64,000 nucleotides of DNA, taken from positions 60,561-124,560 of the forward strand of contig NZ_CVTB01000302.1 in the NCBI RefSeq assembly GCF_001050015.1, in the 5' to 3' direction. The DNA is from Mycolicibacterium malmesburyense. GTDB lineage: Bacteria > Actinomycetota > Actinomycetes > Mycobacteriales > Mycobacteriaceae. The translations under genes were made by a program, and so were the position numbers. Under the pieces are notes generated by a model. The model was not told the DNA's origin, made no database searches, and worked only from the letters and a program-made list of their open reading frames with translations. Positions 9,061-18,854 of this stretch are shown here, piece after piece; the stretch's first letter is position 1, and each line of letters begins with the position of its first letter.

Positions 9061-9064
9061 ATGA
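9002..9064 (+). CDS. Possible 20-aa leader ORF coupled to the sensor kinase
   Basis: An ATG at 9002 with GGGAAG about 7 nt upstream opens a 20-codon frame ([20 protein letters not shown]) whose TGA overlaps the kinase ATG as ATGA. This is the geometry of translational coupling. Conservation in other mycobacteria is unknown, so it may be chance. Confidence 0.3.
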   Translation: MYDAPSLTLTSRALRAGVRR

Positions 9065-11592
9065 GCGTGTTCTCCCAACTCAAGCAGTCCGACGGCACCA
9101 TCATCGATCTTGAACGCAAGCCGGAGCCACCGGTCAGACGCCCCTCGCGGTGGGCCTTGTCCAACTGGCCGGTCCGGTGGAAGGTCCTCGCGATCGTTCT
9201 GGTGCCGCTGATCGTCGCCGGAACGTTCGGCGGCCTGCGCATCTACAACGACGTGACCGCGGAGTCCGATCTCCGCCGCGCCGCCGACCGCGCCGGGATG
9301 TTGCCCGCGATCGAGAACTACATGGTCGCGTTGGAGACCGCGATGCTGGCCACGTCGACCGACGGGGACTTGCAGTCGGCGCTGAGCCGCTTCGACACCA
9401 GCCGTCGCGAACTGCAACTCCGGACGGAGCGCACCGACGTCGCGCCCGACGTTCGCGATGGCATCACCACGATGATCAACGACGGCCAGGCGTTGATGGA
9501 CCAGGTCACCTCGAACAGCATCGGGCTGCGCGACAGCATCCAGGCCTACGCGCTCCTGCTGCTCCCGGCCGAAGACGCGGTGACCGGCTCGGTCCGCGTC
9601 GACGACGAACGCATCCGCGCGGAGACGGTCGGCCTGGCCCGCGCGATCGGCGCGCGCGGGCAGATGACGATGCAGACGCTCGCCCTCACCCGCGGCGCCG
9701 AGCTGCCCGAGCCCGAGCTGCGTACCGCGGTGATCGCGCTCGCGGGCACCGAACCGTCGACGCTGTTCGGGATGAACCAGGTGCTCGGGGTCGGATCGCC
9801 CGACGCCCGCGCGTTGCAGGCCGAATTCGTCAAGCGCATGGCGCTCATGACCGACCCGGCGGTGCCGCTGGTCAACAACCCCGAACTGCTCGCCTCGGTG
9901 GCCGCGACCGATCGGATCGCGCGCCAGATCATCGAGCGCACCACCGCCGACGTCACCACCGCGGTCCGGGACCGCGCCGATGCGCAGCGCACCACGCTGA
10001 TCCGCGACGCGGTCATCGTCGGCGCGGCGCTGCTGCTCGCGTTGATCGTCGTGGCCCTCGTCGCGCGCAGCCTGGTGCGACCGTTGCGGCGCCTGCGCGA
10101 CAGCGCACTCAAGGTCGCCCACGAGGACCTCGGGGCCGAGATCGAACGGGTGCGCGCGGGCGGGGACGCCTCGCAGGTCTCCCCGATTCCGGTCCAGACC
10201 ACAGAAGAAGTGGGACAGGTCGCGCACGCCGTCGACGAATTGCACGAACAGGCCGTCTTCCTGGCCGCCGAACAGGCGCGGTTGCAGCTGCAGATCTCCG
10301 ACATGTTCGAGACGCTCTCGCGGCGCAGCCGGTCGCTGGTCGACCAGCAGCTGGCGCTGATCGACCGGTTGGAACGCAACGAGGAAGACCCCGAGCGGCT
10401 GGAGAGCCTGTTCCGGCTCGACCACCTGGCCGCCCGAATGCGCCGCAACGGCGCCAACCTGCTGGTGCTTTCGGGCGCGAGAGTGCCTCGCGAACAAGCC
10501 GAACCGGTCCCGGTGTCCGCGGTGATCAACGCCGCGGCGTCCGAGGTCGAGGACTACACGCGGGTGGTCATCGCGACCGTGCCCGACAGCGAGGTCACCG
10601 GCGCCGTCGCCGGTGACCTGGTCCACCTGCTGGCCGAGCTGCTCGACAACGCACTGCGGTACTCGCCGCCGATCTCCCAGGTGCGGGTCTCGGCCGTGCA
10701 CACCGCCAACGGCGGCCTGGTCATCGAGGTCAGCGACATCGGGCTGGGCATGACCGAGTCGGATCTGCGGGTGGCCAACACCCGCCTGCAGTCCGGCGGT
10801 CAGGTCGACCCGTACACCGCGCGGCACATGGGGTTGTTCGTGGTCGGTCGCCTCGCCGCACAGCACGGGCTGGTGGTGCGCCTGCGGTCGACCATCGGCG
10901 GCGAGCCGGATTCGGGCACCACCGCGGGTGTATACGTCCCGACGGAGTTGCTCCGGCGGCCGGGGGAGCCGCACCAGTTCAGCGCGCCCGAGTACGCGAC
11001 ACCCGCCGACGCGCATTCGGGCATCGTCACGGCGCTGGCGCTCGACGAGGATCACGCCGAGCCCGAGCACGACGTCCACGGGCTGCTGCCTCAGCGCAAT
11101 CCCGGCGCCAGCGGCATCGCGGCCGTGGTGGAAGAAGAAGCGTCGCAGGAGGAGCCCGAACCGGCCCGGCCGACGGACACGTCCAGCTTCTTCGCCGCGC
11201 GCGCACAGGCGTCGGAGCCGGCCGACACCGACGACTCGATCTACCAGAGCATGCTCTCGGAGTGGCTGATCGACCCGACGGAACTGGCCAACAGCGAGGA
11301 TCTGAACTGGGAGACGGTCTGGGACAAGGGCTGGTCGGCCGCCGCGGCCGCCGACGAGGCGCCGGTCACCGACGTCACCGACGAGGGCCTCCCGGTGCGC
11401 ACCCCGGGTGCCCGCCTCGTGCCGGGCGCCGCCGAAACCGGGGAGGTAGCATCGGCGGCTGAGTTCGGCACTGAAGCGGCACCGTCGCAGCGCGATCCGG
11501 AATCCGTTCGCGCCAGCATCAGCAGCCACTTCGGCGGGGTGAACGCCGGGCGGTCGCACGCGAGAGAGACCAGAGGAACCGATACCGAATGA
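9061..11592 (+). CDS. Conservon sensor-kinase-like membrane protein (Rv3365c-like)
   Basis: An 843-aa protein. One membrane segment lies near residues 43-60, an extracytoplasmic helical sensor region follows, the second membrane segment is near 315-335, then a HAMP-like stretch ([14 protein letters not shown]). A histidine sits in [12 protein letters not shown] (about residue 460), followed by an HATPase domain with N-box [11 protein letters not shown] and G boxes DIGLGM and HMGLFVVG. A long acidic disordered tail closes the protein. It is the first gene of the mfp conservon and probably relays a signal to the roadblock/GTPase partners rather than to a classical response regulator, none of which is nearby. 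The stop overlaps the next start (ATGA). Confidence 0.88.
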   Translation: MSVFSQLKQSDGTIIDLERKPEPPVRRPSRWALSNWPVRWKVLAIVLVPLIVAGTFGGLRIYNDVTAESDLRRAADRAGMLPAIENYMVALETAMLATSTDGDLQSALSRFDTSRRELQLRTERTDVAPDVRDGITTMINDGQALMDQVTSNSIGLRDSIQAYALLLLPAEDAVTGSVRVDDERIRAETVGLARAIGARGQMTMQTLALTRGAELPEPELRTAVIALAGTEPSTLFGMNQVLGVGSPDARALQAEFVKRMALMTDPAVPLVNNPELLASVAATDRIARQIIERTTADVTTAVRDRADAQRTTLIRDAVIVGAALLLALIVVALVARSLVRPLRRLRDSALKVAHEDLGAEIERVRAGGDASQVSPIPVQTTEEVGQVAHAVDELHEQAVFLAAEQARLQLQISDMFETLSRRSRSLVDQQLALIDRLERNEEDPERLESLFRLDHLAARMRRNGANLLVLSGARVPREQAEPVPVSAVINAAASEVEDYTRVVIATVPDSEVTGAVAGDLVHLLAELLDNALRYSPPISQVRVSAVHTANGGLVIEVSDIGLGMTESDLRVANTRLQSGGQVDPYTARHMGLFVVGRLAAQHGLVVRLRSTIGGEPDSGTTAGVYVPTELLRRPGEPHQFSAPEYATPADAHSGIVTALALDEDHAEPEHDVHGLLPQRNPGASGIAAVVEEEASQEEPEPARPTDTSSFFAARAQASEPADTDDSIYQSMLSEWLIDPTELANSEDLNWETVWDKGWSAAAAADEAPVTDVTDEGLPVRTPGARLVPGAAETGEVASAAEFGTEAAPSQRDPESVRASISSHFGGVNAGRSHARETRGTDTE

Positions 11593-12008
11593 CCAACCCG
11601 TCGCGATCGACCCAACGCGACTCGCTGGACTGGCTCGTCTCGAAGTTCGCCCGCGAGGTGGCCGGTGTCACGCACGCCGTGCTGGTGTCCGCCGACGGGC
11701 TGCTGATGGCGGCCAGCGAGCACATCCCCACCGAACGCGCCGATCAGCTCGCGGCCGTGGCATCCGGCCTGGCGAGCCTGTCCACGGGGGCGGCACAGTT
11801 GTTCGAGGCCGGTCACGTGCTGCAGTCGGTGGTCGAGATGGAGAACGGTTACCTGCTGTTGATGCGCGTCGGCGACGGCTCCAATCTGGCCACGCTGGCG
11901 GCGCGCAACTGCGACATCGGCCAAATCGGTTACGAGATGGCGGTGTTGGTCGAACGGGTGGGCACGGTCGTCCAGTCGGCGCGACGGCGCGCACCCCAGC
12001 ACTCGTGA
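11589..12008 (+). CDS. Roadblock/LC7 domain protein of the mfp conservon
   Basis: A 139-aa roadblock/LC7-fold protein. The central [17 protein letters not shown] and VASGLASLS segments are typical. In actinobacterial conservons this class partners the Ras-like GTPase, acting as a regulator or GAP-like adaptor. It overlaps the kinase stop by 4 nt and precedes the DUF742 gene by 7 nt, so the set is translationally coupled. Confidence 0.9.
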   Translation: MTNPSRSTQRDSLDWLVSKFAREVAGVTHAVLVSADGLLMAASEHIPTERADQLAAVASGLASLSTGAAQLFEAGHVLQSVVEMENGYLLLMRVGDGSNLATLAARNCDIGQIGYEMAVLVERVGTVVQSARRRAPQHS

Positions 12009-12015
12009 GCCGCCG

Positions 12016-12387
12016 ATGGACCACTGGGATGGCGACGTCGTCGAAGAGCCGAGCCTCGTCCGGCCGTACATCCTGACCGCGGGCCGCACCGATTCCCGCG
12101 TCCACCTCCCGCTCGAGGCGCCGATCGAGACGCTCGACTCGGCCACGGCGCCGCGCTGGCCGGGTAACGACGTGCGCGGCCAGATCCTGATGATGTGCGT
12201 CGACCACCCGTCGGTTGCCGAGATCGCCGCAAAGTTATCGTTGCCGCTCGGCGTGGCGCGGGTGCTGATCGGGGATCTCGTGACGCAGGGTTATGTGGCG
12301 GTGCGCGGCACCCTGGGCGAGTCGACCACCGTCGACGAAAGACGTGAATTGATAGGAAGGACACTGCGTGGCCTCAAGGCACTCTGA
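12016..12387 (+). CDS. DUF742 protein of the mfp conservon
   Basis: A 123-aa DUF742 protein. The N-terminal LVRPYILTAGRT signature is characteristic, followed by a winged-helix-like half with a VAEIAAKLSLPLGVARVLIGDL helix-turn-helix pattern. It is the third conservon component; partners in other actinobacteria include the GTPase. Its 3' end overlaps the GTPase gene by 20 nt. Confidence 0.9.
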   Translation: MDHWDGDVVEEPSLVRPYILTAGRTDSRVHLPLEAPIETLDSATAPRWPGNDVRGQILMMCVDHPSVAEIAAKLSLPLGVARVLIGDLVTQGYVAVRGTLGESTTVDERRELIGRTLRGLKAL

Positions 12388-12943
12388 GGCGACGGCCTCC
12401 ACGAAGATCGTCATCTCCGGTGGCTTCGGCGCCGGGAAGACGACGTTCGTCGGCGCGGTCTCCGAAATCATGCCGCTGAGGACCGAGGCCCTGGTGACCA
12501 CCGCGTCGGCGGGTGTCGACGGCCTGGAAGCCACGCCGCAGAAGAACACCACGACGGTGGCCATGGACTTCGGCCGCATCACGCTGGCCGACGACCTGGT
12601 GCTGTACCTGTTCGGCACGCCCGGCCAGCGCCGGTTCTGGTTCATGTGGGACGACCTCGTACGCGGTGCGATCGGCGCGATCGTCCTCGTCGACGTGCGC
12701 CGGCTGCAGGACAGCTTCGCAGCGGTGGACTTCTTCGAGGCGCGAAAGTTACCTTTCCTCGTCGCGATCAACCAGTTCGACGGCGCCCCAAGGCATCCCG
12801 CCGCCGCGGTTCGCAAGGCGCTGGCCCTGCCCGAGCACATCCCGGTGATCACGGTCGACGCGCGTGAACGCCAGTCCGCGAAGGCCGCGTTGATCGCGAT
12901 CACCGAGTACGCGCTGAGCAGCCTCACCACGCTGCCCGGCTGA
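12368..12943 (+). CDS. mfpB: MfpB small Ras-like GTPase
   Basis: A 191-aa conservon GTPase. G1 is GGFGAGKTT (about 18-26), G3 is the actinobacterial variant FGTPGQ in place of DTAGQ, and G4 is NQFD. In M. smegmatis MfpB is reported to act with MfpA in gyrase control and fluoroquinolone tolerance. The GTG start at 12368 lies inside the DUF742 gene, giving tight coupling; mfpA starts 5 nt after its stop. Confidence 0.9.
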   Translation: MASRHSEATASTKIVISGGFGAGKTTFVGAVSEIMPLRTEALVTTASAGVDGLEATPQKNTTTVAMDFGRITLADDLVLYLFGTPGQRRFWFMWDDLVRGAIGAIVLVDVRRLQDSFAAVDFFEARKLPFLVAINQFDGAPRHPAAAVRKALALPEHIPVITVDARERQSAKAALIAITEYALSSLTTLPG

Positions 12944-12948
12944 TCTCC

Positions 12949-13479
12949 GTGCATTGGTGCGACGAGGAATTCACCGGCCGCGACTTCCGCGACGACGACC
13001 TGGGCAGGCTGCGCACCGAGCGCGTCGTGTTCGACGAATGCGATTTCCGCGGCGTCGACCTCACCGAATCCGAGCACGCCGGTTCGGCGTTTCGCAACTG
13101 CAGGTTCGAGCGGGCGACGCTGCACCACAGCGTCTTTCGGCAGTGCAGCATGCTAGGATCGGTGTTCACCGAGAGCCGCCTGCGACCGCTGACGCTCGTC
13201 GACGTGGACCTGACACTGGCCGTCCTCGGTGGGTGTGATCTGCGGGGTGTGGATCTCACCGGATGCCGGATGCGCGAAGCCGGCCTGGTCGACGCCGATC
13301 TGCGCAAGGCGGTGTTGCGCGGTGCGGATCTGAGCGGCGCGCGGGTGCAGAACCTGCGACTCGACGAGGCCGACCTACGCGGCGCACGGACCGACCCGAC
13401 GCTGTGGACCACCGCGAGCCTGACCGGCGCGAAGATCGACGTCGACCAGGCGTTGGCCTACGCCGCCGCGCACGGCTGA
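12949..13479 (+). CDS. mfpA: MfpA pentapeptide-repeat gyrase-protection protein
   Basis: A 176-aa pentapeptide-repeat protein with consecutive A(D/N)LXX units, for example CDFRGVDLTES and ADLRKAVLRGADLSGA. These fold as a right-handed beta helix that mimics B-form DNA and binds DNA gyrase, giving low-level quinolone protection. It is the last gene of the conservon, started by GTG 5 nt after mfpB. Near residues 65-80 the pattern is interrupted (MLGSVFTESRLRPLT), which is common in this family. The gene ends 7 nt from the convergent exporter. Confidence 0.93.
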   Translation: MHWCDEEFTGRDFRDDDLGRLRTERVVFDECDFRGVDLTESEHAGSAFRNCRFERATLHHSVFRQCSMLGSVFTESRLRPLTLVDVDLTLAVLGGCDLRGVDLTGCRMREAGLVDADLRKAVLRGADLSGARVQNLRLDEADLRGARTDPTLWTTASLTGAKIDVDQALAYAAAHG

Positions 13480-13486
13480 ACTTTGA

Positions 13487-16090
13487 CTAGGCGCTGTTGA
13501 GCCGAATCCGCCAGCGCACGAACGTCGTATAACCGATGCAGATCAGCGCGAGCATGGCCATGTCGAACAGCCACGTGCCCGCCGAGTGTTCCCAGTGGCG
13601 GTCGTCGGGCGTCAGCGGGCCGGGGACCAACCGGATCAGGTCGATGGTCGACGCGGATGCGGCGAAACCCCAACGGGCAGGGGTGAACCACGACATCTGA
13701 TCGAGCACGATCCGGTCCGTCACCGGGATCATGCCGCCCGAGAACACCAGCTGCGACATGATCGCGACCACCAGCAGCGGCATGATCTGCTCGTTGGACC
13801 TGGCCAACGCCGACAACGCCAATCCGACCATCGCCGCGGCCACGGTCGTGACCGCGATGTCGACGAACAGCTCGATGCTGCGGTTGCCCAGAAGGGCACC
13901 GCTGTCGACGGCGCCGGGACCCCAACCCTTACCGAGGATCGCGATCGCCGTCACGATCGCCGATTGGACGATCGCGAACAGCGTGAACACGAAGACCTTC
14001 GCCAAAAGGTAAGCGGTGGTGGACAATCCGACGGCCTGCTCGCGGCGGAAGATCGCCCGCTCACCGATCAGCGCGCGGATGGTCAACGCGGTGCCCATGA
14101 AGATGGCGCCGACATTGAGCATGACCAGGATCTGACCCGGCTCGTTGGGGGCCGGGCCGCCCTGCATCGCGGGCACGGGCACACCGAAGCCGACGTCGCC
14201 GGGCACCGACAGCGACAGCACACCCATGATGAACGGCAGCAGCATCAGGAACGCGAAGTAGCCGCGGTCCGACACCACCAGCCGCACCTGGCGCCGCGCG
14301 ATCGTCGAGAACTGGCGCCGCACGCTCGTACTCGTCGGGCTGCCCAGATCGGACGGCTCCTCGGTCGGTGGCGCGGGCGGCGGTGGCCCGTGCTGGGAGA
14401 GGAAGCGCTGGTTGGCCGCGTCGGGGTCGCTGGCGACCGAGCTGAAGATGTCGGCCCAGTTCGTGGTGCCCATCGACGGCCCGATCTGACTCGGCGGGCC
14501 GTAGAACGCGGTCATACCGCCGGGCGCCAGCAGCAGCACCTGATCGCAGACGTCGAGATACGTCAGCGAGTGCGTGACGACCAGCACGACACGGCCGGCG
14601 TCGGCCAGTTGCCGCAGCATCGTCATGACCTGGCGGTCCAGCGCGGGATCCAGGCCCGACGTCGGCTCGTCGAGGATCAGCAGCGACGGGCCGGTCAACA
14701 GTTCGAGCGCGACCGACGCGCGCTTGCGCTGGCCGCCGGAGAGCTTGTCGACGCGGGTCTCCAGATGCTTGGTCATCTCGAGTTCCTCGAGCACCTGCAT
14801 GACGACCTGTTCGCGGTCCGACTTCGTGGTGTCCGGCGGCAGGCGCAGTTCGGCGGCGTACATCAGCGCCTGGCGAACGGTCAGCTGACCGTGGACGACA
14901 TCGTCCTGCGGCACCATCCCGATCCTGGAACGCAGCGACGCGTACTCGGCGTGCACGTTGTGGCCCTCAAAGGTCACCGTGCCCGTCGTCGGATGGGTGT
15001 AGCCCGCGACCAACCGCGCGAACGTCGACTTGCCCGCGCCCGACGGTCCGATCACCGCGGTCAGCGTGCCGGGCCGCGCGGCGATCGAAATGTTGTTCAA
15101 CAGCGTCTTGTTGTTCTCGATGGTCCACGTGACGCCGTGCACCTCGAGCCCGCCGGTGCGGGTGGCGGCCTCGGTCTCGGTGCGGCGGGCCAGCGTGCCG
15201 CCGGAGAAGACAAGGTCGATGTTGCCGATCGTGACCGTGTCGCCCTCGCGCAGCACGGCGGACTCCACGCGCGCACCGTTGACGAACGTGCCGTTGATGC
15301 TGCGGTTGTCGATGATCTCGGTTCCGGCGGCGGTCGGCACCAGGGTGGCGTGGTGACGCGACGCGAGCACGTCGGGCACGACGATGTCGTTGTCGGTGGC
15401 CCGGCCGATCTTGACGGCGCCGGGGACGTTGTCCGCGGGCCGGCTGCCCGGCCGCAGGATCTTGAGCATGCTCGTGGCGAGGTTGCCCTCGCTGGAGCGC
15501 GGAGCGGCGGTCGGGCCCATCATCGTCGCCGATTCGAGCGAGGGCGACGAGATCGGCGGGCGCGCCTGCTGCTGTGGGCTCGAATACGCCGCGGGCTGCG
15601 GTGTGCTCGGATAGCGCGGCGGCGGAGGCGCGCTCGGATACGTCGGTTGTGGACGAGACTGACCCGGGGGTGGTCCGTACGGCCGCGACGCCGGCGGCGG
15701 CGGAGCCGTGGGATAGCTGCCCGTCGGCCGCTGGTTGGCGATCGGCACCGCAACGGTCGGTGTCCGGCCCGCCGCGCCCTGATGGCGGCCGACCTCGAAC
15801 GTCAGCCGCGGACCGTCGGGGTTCCCGATGTTGACCGTCTGGCCGTCGTGGATGTCGACCGCGGGGACCCGGCGGTTATTGACGAACATCCCGTTGAGGC
15901 TGCCGTTGTCCATCGCGACCCAGCGGCCCTGATCGAAGCGCAACACCAGATGCGCGCGGGAGATCAGGGGATGGGCGATACGGACATCGGCGCGGAGGTC
16001 ACGGCCGACGACGACGTCATTTCCCGCCGCGAAGGTCCGGGTCGATCCGTCGTACCGAACGGTCAGCGCGGGTGGGGCGGGTCGGCTCAT
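13487..16090 (-). CDS. FHA-domain ABC transporter (Rv1747-like)
   Basis: An 867-aa fusion. FHA1 lies at about 10-100 (GRDL, SRAH, NGSLNG). A proline-rich linker follows, including TPTVAVP near 110-116, where Rv1747 carries phosphothreonines. FHA2 is at about 225-320 (GRATDNDI, SRHH, NRSINGTFVNG). An ABC nucleotide-binding domain has Walker A GPSGAGKST, signature LSGGQRKR and Walker B LLILDEPTSGLD, and is followed by an ABC2-type membrane domain with about six helices. Rv1747 exports lipid/glycolipid material and is controlled by PknF in M. tuberculosis; no kinase gene is adjacent here. ATG at 16090 follows TAGAGT by 8 nt. Confidence 0.93.
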   Translation of the reverse strand: MSRPAPPALTVRYDGSTRTFAAGNDVVVGRDLRADVRIAHPLISRAHLVLRFDQGRWVAMDNGSLNGMFVNNRRVPAVDIHDGQTVNIGNPDGPRLTFEVGRHQGAAGRTPTVAVPIANQRPTGSYPTAPPPPASRPYGPPPGQSRPQPTYPSAPPPPRYPSTPQPAAYSSPQQQARPPISSPSLESATMMGPTAAPRSSEGNLATSMLKILRPGSRPADNVPGAVKIGRATDNDIVVPDVLASRHHATLVPTAAGTEIIDNRSINGTFVNGARVESAVLREGDTVTIGNIDLVFSGGTLARRTETEAATRTGGLEVHGVTWTIENNKTLLNNISIAARPGTLTAVIGPSGAGKSTFARLVAGYTHPTTGTVTFEGHNVHAEYASLRSRIGMVPQDDVVHGQLTVRQALMYAAELRLPPDTTKSDREQVVMQVLEELEMTKHLETRVDKLSGGQRKRASVALELLTGPSLLILDEPTSGLDPALDRQVMTMLRQLADAGRVVLVVTHSLTYLDVCDQVLLLAPGGMTAFYGPPSQIGPSMGTTNWADIFSSVASDPDAANQRFLSQHGPPPPAPPTEEPSDLGSPTSTSVRRQFSTIARRQVRLVVSDRGYFAFLMLLPFIMGVLSLSVPGDVGFGVPVPAMQGGPAPNEPGQILVMLNVGAIFMGTALTIRALIGERAIFRREQAVGLSTTAYLLAKVFVFTLFAIVQSAIVTAIAILGKGWGPGAVDSGALLGNRSIELFVDIAVTTVAAAMVGLALSALARSNEQIMPLLVVAIMSQLVFSGGMIPVTDRIVLDQMSWFTPARWGFAASASTIDLIRLVPGPLTPDDRHWEHSAGTWLFDMAMLALICIGYTTFVRWRIRLNSA

Positions 16091-16142
16091 CGACGTCAAC
16101 TCTAACGGTAGGCGGGTCGGAGACGGAGGTCCGACCACGCGG

Positions 16143-16538
16143 TCACGACCCGGGAATGTTCCACCTTGCGGTGTCGGTGATCTGATGCAGGGCCGCGATG
16201 CGGTCGTCACGCGTGGTGATGACGTGTGCGAACGTCGCGTCGACGCTGCTTCGGCCGTCGCGGGCGGGCCCCCAGTACCGGCCGATGACCACGACGCGGT
16301 CGGCATCGACCGCCAGATACTCGGCCGGGTCGACGTGCATGTCGTACAGCGCCGCGATGCGGCCCCAGACACCGGCGATCATGTCGGCCGGACCCTGGTG
16401 CCGCCCGCCGACACCGTGCGGCATGCCGGCGCTGACCGTGCCGACGAAATCGTCGGTCAGCAACCGGAACAGCGCGGAGCCGTCGGCGCCGGCGAGGGCG
16501 CCATAGAACCGGCGGGCGATATCGATCTGAGTGGACAC
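16143..16538 (-). CDS. SnoaL-like / NTF2-fold protein
   Basis: A 131-aa protein of the NTF2-like superfamily, starting IDIARRFYGALAGAD and having the usual acidic FRLLTDDFVGTV and GRYWGPARDGR strands. No catalytic role can be assigned. GTG at 16538 is backed by a strong AGGAGG 6 nt upstream. It is divergent from a TetR gene with a palindrome in between, so it is probably that repressor's target. Confidence 0.75.
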   Translation of the reverse strand: MSTQIDIARRFYGALAGADGSALFRLLTDDFVGTVSAGMPHGVGGRHQGPADMIAGVWGRIAALYDMHVDPAEYLAVDADRVVVIGRYWGPARDGRSSVDATFAHVITTRDDRIAALHQITDTARWNIPGS

Positions 16539-16553
16539 GGCTGCCTCCTTCTG

Positions 16554-16575
16554 TATTAGAGAGCAATCTCTATTA
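16554..16575. promoter_or_regulatory. Probable TetR operator between SnoaL and TetR genes
   Basis: An inverted repeat with arms TATTAGAGA (16554-16562) and TCTCTATTA (16567-16575), matching at 8 of 9 pairs around a 4-nt spacer. It overlaps the plus-strand TATTAT -10 (16571-16576, 5 nt before the TetR GTG) and lies upstream of the SnoaL ribosome-binding site, so one repressor dimer could block both genes. Confidence 0.6.
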
Positions 16576-16581
16576 TAGGGT

Positions 16582-17151
16582 GTGACGATGCCGCGGCCCG
16601 CACGCTTCTCCGCCGACGACCTGCTGGACGCCGCCGCGGCGCTGGTCGCCGAACAGGGACCCGCCGCGGTAACGGTGTCCGCGGTGGCGCGTGCGGTGGG
16701 CGCGCCGAGCGGCTCGATGTATCACCGGTTTTCGGGTCGCGCGGCGCTGTGCGGGGAACTGTGGATGCGCACCGAGGAGCGCTTCCTGGCGGGGTTCACC
16801 GCGGCGTTGACCCGCCCGGGCGGTACGCGTGCGCGGTGTGTCGCGGCCGCCCGCCATACGGTGCAGTGGTGCCGCGAACATCGCACCGAGGCGGCGGTCC
16901 TGCTCGCGGGGGCCGACGCATTGTGCGCCGGCGACTGGCCGCCCGAGTTGCGCGACAGGAGGCGGCGACTGCACCGGCGCTTGCGGCGCTTGCTGGCCGG
17001 CGTGCACACCGACGCCGACCGACTGACCGCCGCGGTGATCGACATCCCCTATGCCGTCGTGCGTCGACACCTGCTGGCGGGGGCGGAGATTCCGGGGAGC
17101 GCGGATGCGATTGTCGCCGACTGCGCCGAGGCGCTCATGCCGGCCGACTGA
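16582..17151 (+). CDS. TetR family regulator
   Basis: A 189-aa repressor. The N-terminal helix-turn-helix is clear: ADDLLDAAAALVAEQGPAAVTV followed by VARAVGAPSGSMYHRFSGRAAL at about 11-60. The C-terminal ligand domain is arginine- and alanine-rich and not assignable. GTG at 16582 or ATG at 16588 are both possible; the GTG is 5 nt after a TATTAT -10. It probably represses itself and the divergent SnoaL gene. Confidence 0.87.
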   Translation: MTMPRPARFSADDLLDAAAALVAEQGPAAVTVSAVARAVGAPSGSMYHRFSGRAALCGELWMRTEERFLAGFTAALTRPGGTRARCVAAARHTVQWCREHRTEAAVLLAGADALCAGDWPPELRDRRRRLHRRLRRLLAGVHTDADRLTAAVIDIPYAVVRRHLLAGAEIPGSADAIVADCAEALMPAD

Positions 17152-17216
17152 CGAAAGTTTGCCGGTCGTCCGGCGAGTCGCGCGCGGTTGGCGGCGAAAC
17201 GTGGTCACCATAGGTC

Positions 17217-17636
17217 ATGGTGTCTCGGGCGCCTTTCCTGATCGTCGGCATCGGCGGGCTCTGTGTCGTAGCGGCGTTCCTGGCGCCGACGGTGGACGCG
17301 CAGAGCGCGATCGCCATCGACGATCGCGGGTTCGTCGACTCCAAGGCCCGCTGCGAGGCGCCTTGGCAGCCAGTGGCTCTCGGCCGCACCCAGTTCGCGC
17401 TCGTCGCGATCTGCAAGCGCAACGGCGGCTACGAGTACCGCGGAGTGCGGATGAAGGACGGCCTCGTGCTGACGGCCCCGGCGGTCGAGAAGACCGACGG
17501 CGTGTACACCGTCGAGAACGAGGGAGCGACGTACACGTTCTCGGCGAAGGAACTCGTCGTGACCGCGGACGATCGCGTGCTGGTCACCGAGCCGATGGTG
17601 GCCTACGTCGAACCGCGTCCGGCCGTCGACGGCTGA
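17217..17636 (+). CDS. Exported hypothetical protein
   Basis: A 139-aa protein with an apparent signal sequence (residues 1-28, hydrophobic FLIVGIGGLCVVAAFLAP, possible cleavage after VDA). The mature part has two cysteines (SKARCEAPW and AICKRNGG) that could form a disulfide, and alternating beta-strand-like segments. I do not recognise the family. Its 3' end overlaps the convergent oxidoreductase by 34 nt. Confidence 0.65.
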   Translation: MVSRAPFLIVGIGGLCVVAAFLAPTVDAQSAIAIDDRGFVDSKARCEAPWQPVALGRTQFALVAICKRNGGYEYRGVRMKDGLVLTAPAVEKTDGVYTVENEGATYTFSAKELVVTADDRVLVTEPMVAYVEPRPAVDG

Positions 17637-18826
17637 TAGTTGTCCGGCGCGCCGGTCAGCACGCAATGGGTGTGGCTGTAGATCGTCGGCATGCACTTGT
17701 TGCAGTGGTCGCAGATCGAGCGCACCGAACTGTCGGCCTGGATCCGGTTGATCAGATCGGGTTCGGCCAGCAACGCGCGCCCCATCGCCACGAAGTCGAA
17801 GCCCTCGGCCATCGCCAGGTCCATCGTCTCGCGATTGGTGATGCCGCCCAACAGGATCAGCGGCATCTTGAGCTCGGCGCGGAACTGCTTGGCATGACGT
17901 AACAGGAACGCCTCGCGGTAAGGGTACTCACGCAGGAACTTCTTGCCGGTCATGCGGATACCCCACCGGATCGGCGGCTTGAACGCGTTCGCGAACTCCT
18001 TGACCGGAGCACCGCCGTGGAACAGATACATCGGGTTGACCAGCGAGCTGCCCGCGGTCAGCTCGATGGCGTCCAGGCCGCCGTCCTCTTCCAACCACTT
18101 CGCCGTCTGCAGCGACTCCTCGAGGCTGATGCCGCCGCGCACCCCGTCGGTCATGGTGAGCTTGGCGGTCACCGCGATCGGGTTGCCCTCCTTCTCGACG
18201 GCTTGGCGCACGGCGCGCACCACGCCGCGGGCCACCTTGGCGCGGTTCTCCAGCGAGCCGCCGAACTCGTCGGTGCGGCGGTTCAACAGCGGGCTCAGAA
18301 ACGAGCTGGCGAGGTAGTTGTGGCCGAGGTGGATCTCGACCGCGTCGAACCCGGATTCGATCGCCAGGCGCGCCGCGTTGGCGTGCGCCTCGGTGACGTC
18401 GCGGATGTCGTCGCGCGTGGCCTTCTTGGCGAACCGCATGGACAGCGGATTGAAGAAGCGCACCGGCGCCAGCGCCGTGGCCTTGTTGGTCCGCGCGTTC
18501 GCGACCGGTCCGGCGTGGCCGATCTGCGCGCTGATCGCCGCGCCCTCGGCGTGAATCGCGTCGGTCAGCCTCTTGAGCCCCGGGACCGCCTCCGGGCGCA
18601 TCCAGATCTGCCAGCCGTCGGTGCGCCCACCCGGGGCGACCGCGCAGTAGGCGACCGTTGTCATGCCGACCCCGCCGGCGGCGGGCAGCCGGTGATAGTT
18701 GATCAACTCGTCGGTGACGAGCGCGTTCGGCGTCGACGCCTCGAACGTCGCGGCCTTGATGATCCGATTGCGCAGCGTCACCGGGCCGAGCTTGGCCGGG
18801 GTGAACACATTGGGCTGAGTGTTCAT
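17603..18826 (-). CDS. NADH:flavin oxidoreductase, old yellow enzyme family (Rv3359-like)
   Basis: A 407-aa FMN-dependent TIM-barrel enzyme. The N terminus [15 protein letters not shown], the AQIGHAG strand, [16 protein letters not shown] and the [10 protein letters not shown] motif are typical of 2,4-dienoyl-CoA-reductase/OYE relatives. A C-terminal CDHCNKC cysteine motif is present, but the full Fe-S and NAD domains of 2,4-dienoyl-CoA reductase are absent. The substrate is unknown. ATG at 18826 gives the usual N terminus; it is divergent from folD with 28 nt between starts. Confidence 0.88.
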   Translation of the reverse strand: MNTQPNVFTPAKLGPVTLRNRIIKAATFEASTPNALVTDELINYHRLPAAGGVGMTTVAYCAVAPGGRTDGWQIWMRPEAVPGLKRLTDAIHAEGAAISAQIGHAGPVANARTNKATALAPVRFFNPLSMRFAKKATRDDIRDVTEAHANAARLAIESGFDAVEIHLGHNYLASSFLSPLLNRRTDEFGGSLENRAKVARGVVRAVRQAVEKEGNPIAVTAKLTMTDGVRGGISLEESLQTAKWLEEDGGLDAIELTAGSSLVNPMYLFHGGAPVKEFANAFKPPIRWGIRMTGKKFLREYPYREAFLLRHAKQFRAELKMPLILLGGITNRETMDLAMAEGFDFVAMGRALLAEPDLINRIQADSSVRSICDHCNKCMPTIYSHTHCVLTGAPDNYQPSTAGRGST

Positions 18827-18854
18827 AAACAGCGAGCATGCCAGACTGAGACCC

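Noticed and set aside
8128..11559. 1143-codon open frame antisense to the mfp sensor kinase
   Set aside because: Typical GC-rich shadow of a real gene; Arg/His/Gly-rich with no domain pattern.
13586..16105. 839-codon open frame antisense to the FHA-ABC exporter
   Set aside because: Low-complexity Arg/His/Gln-rich translation, opposite a well-supported gene.
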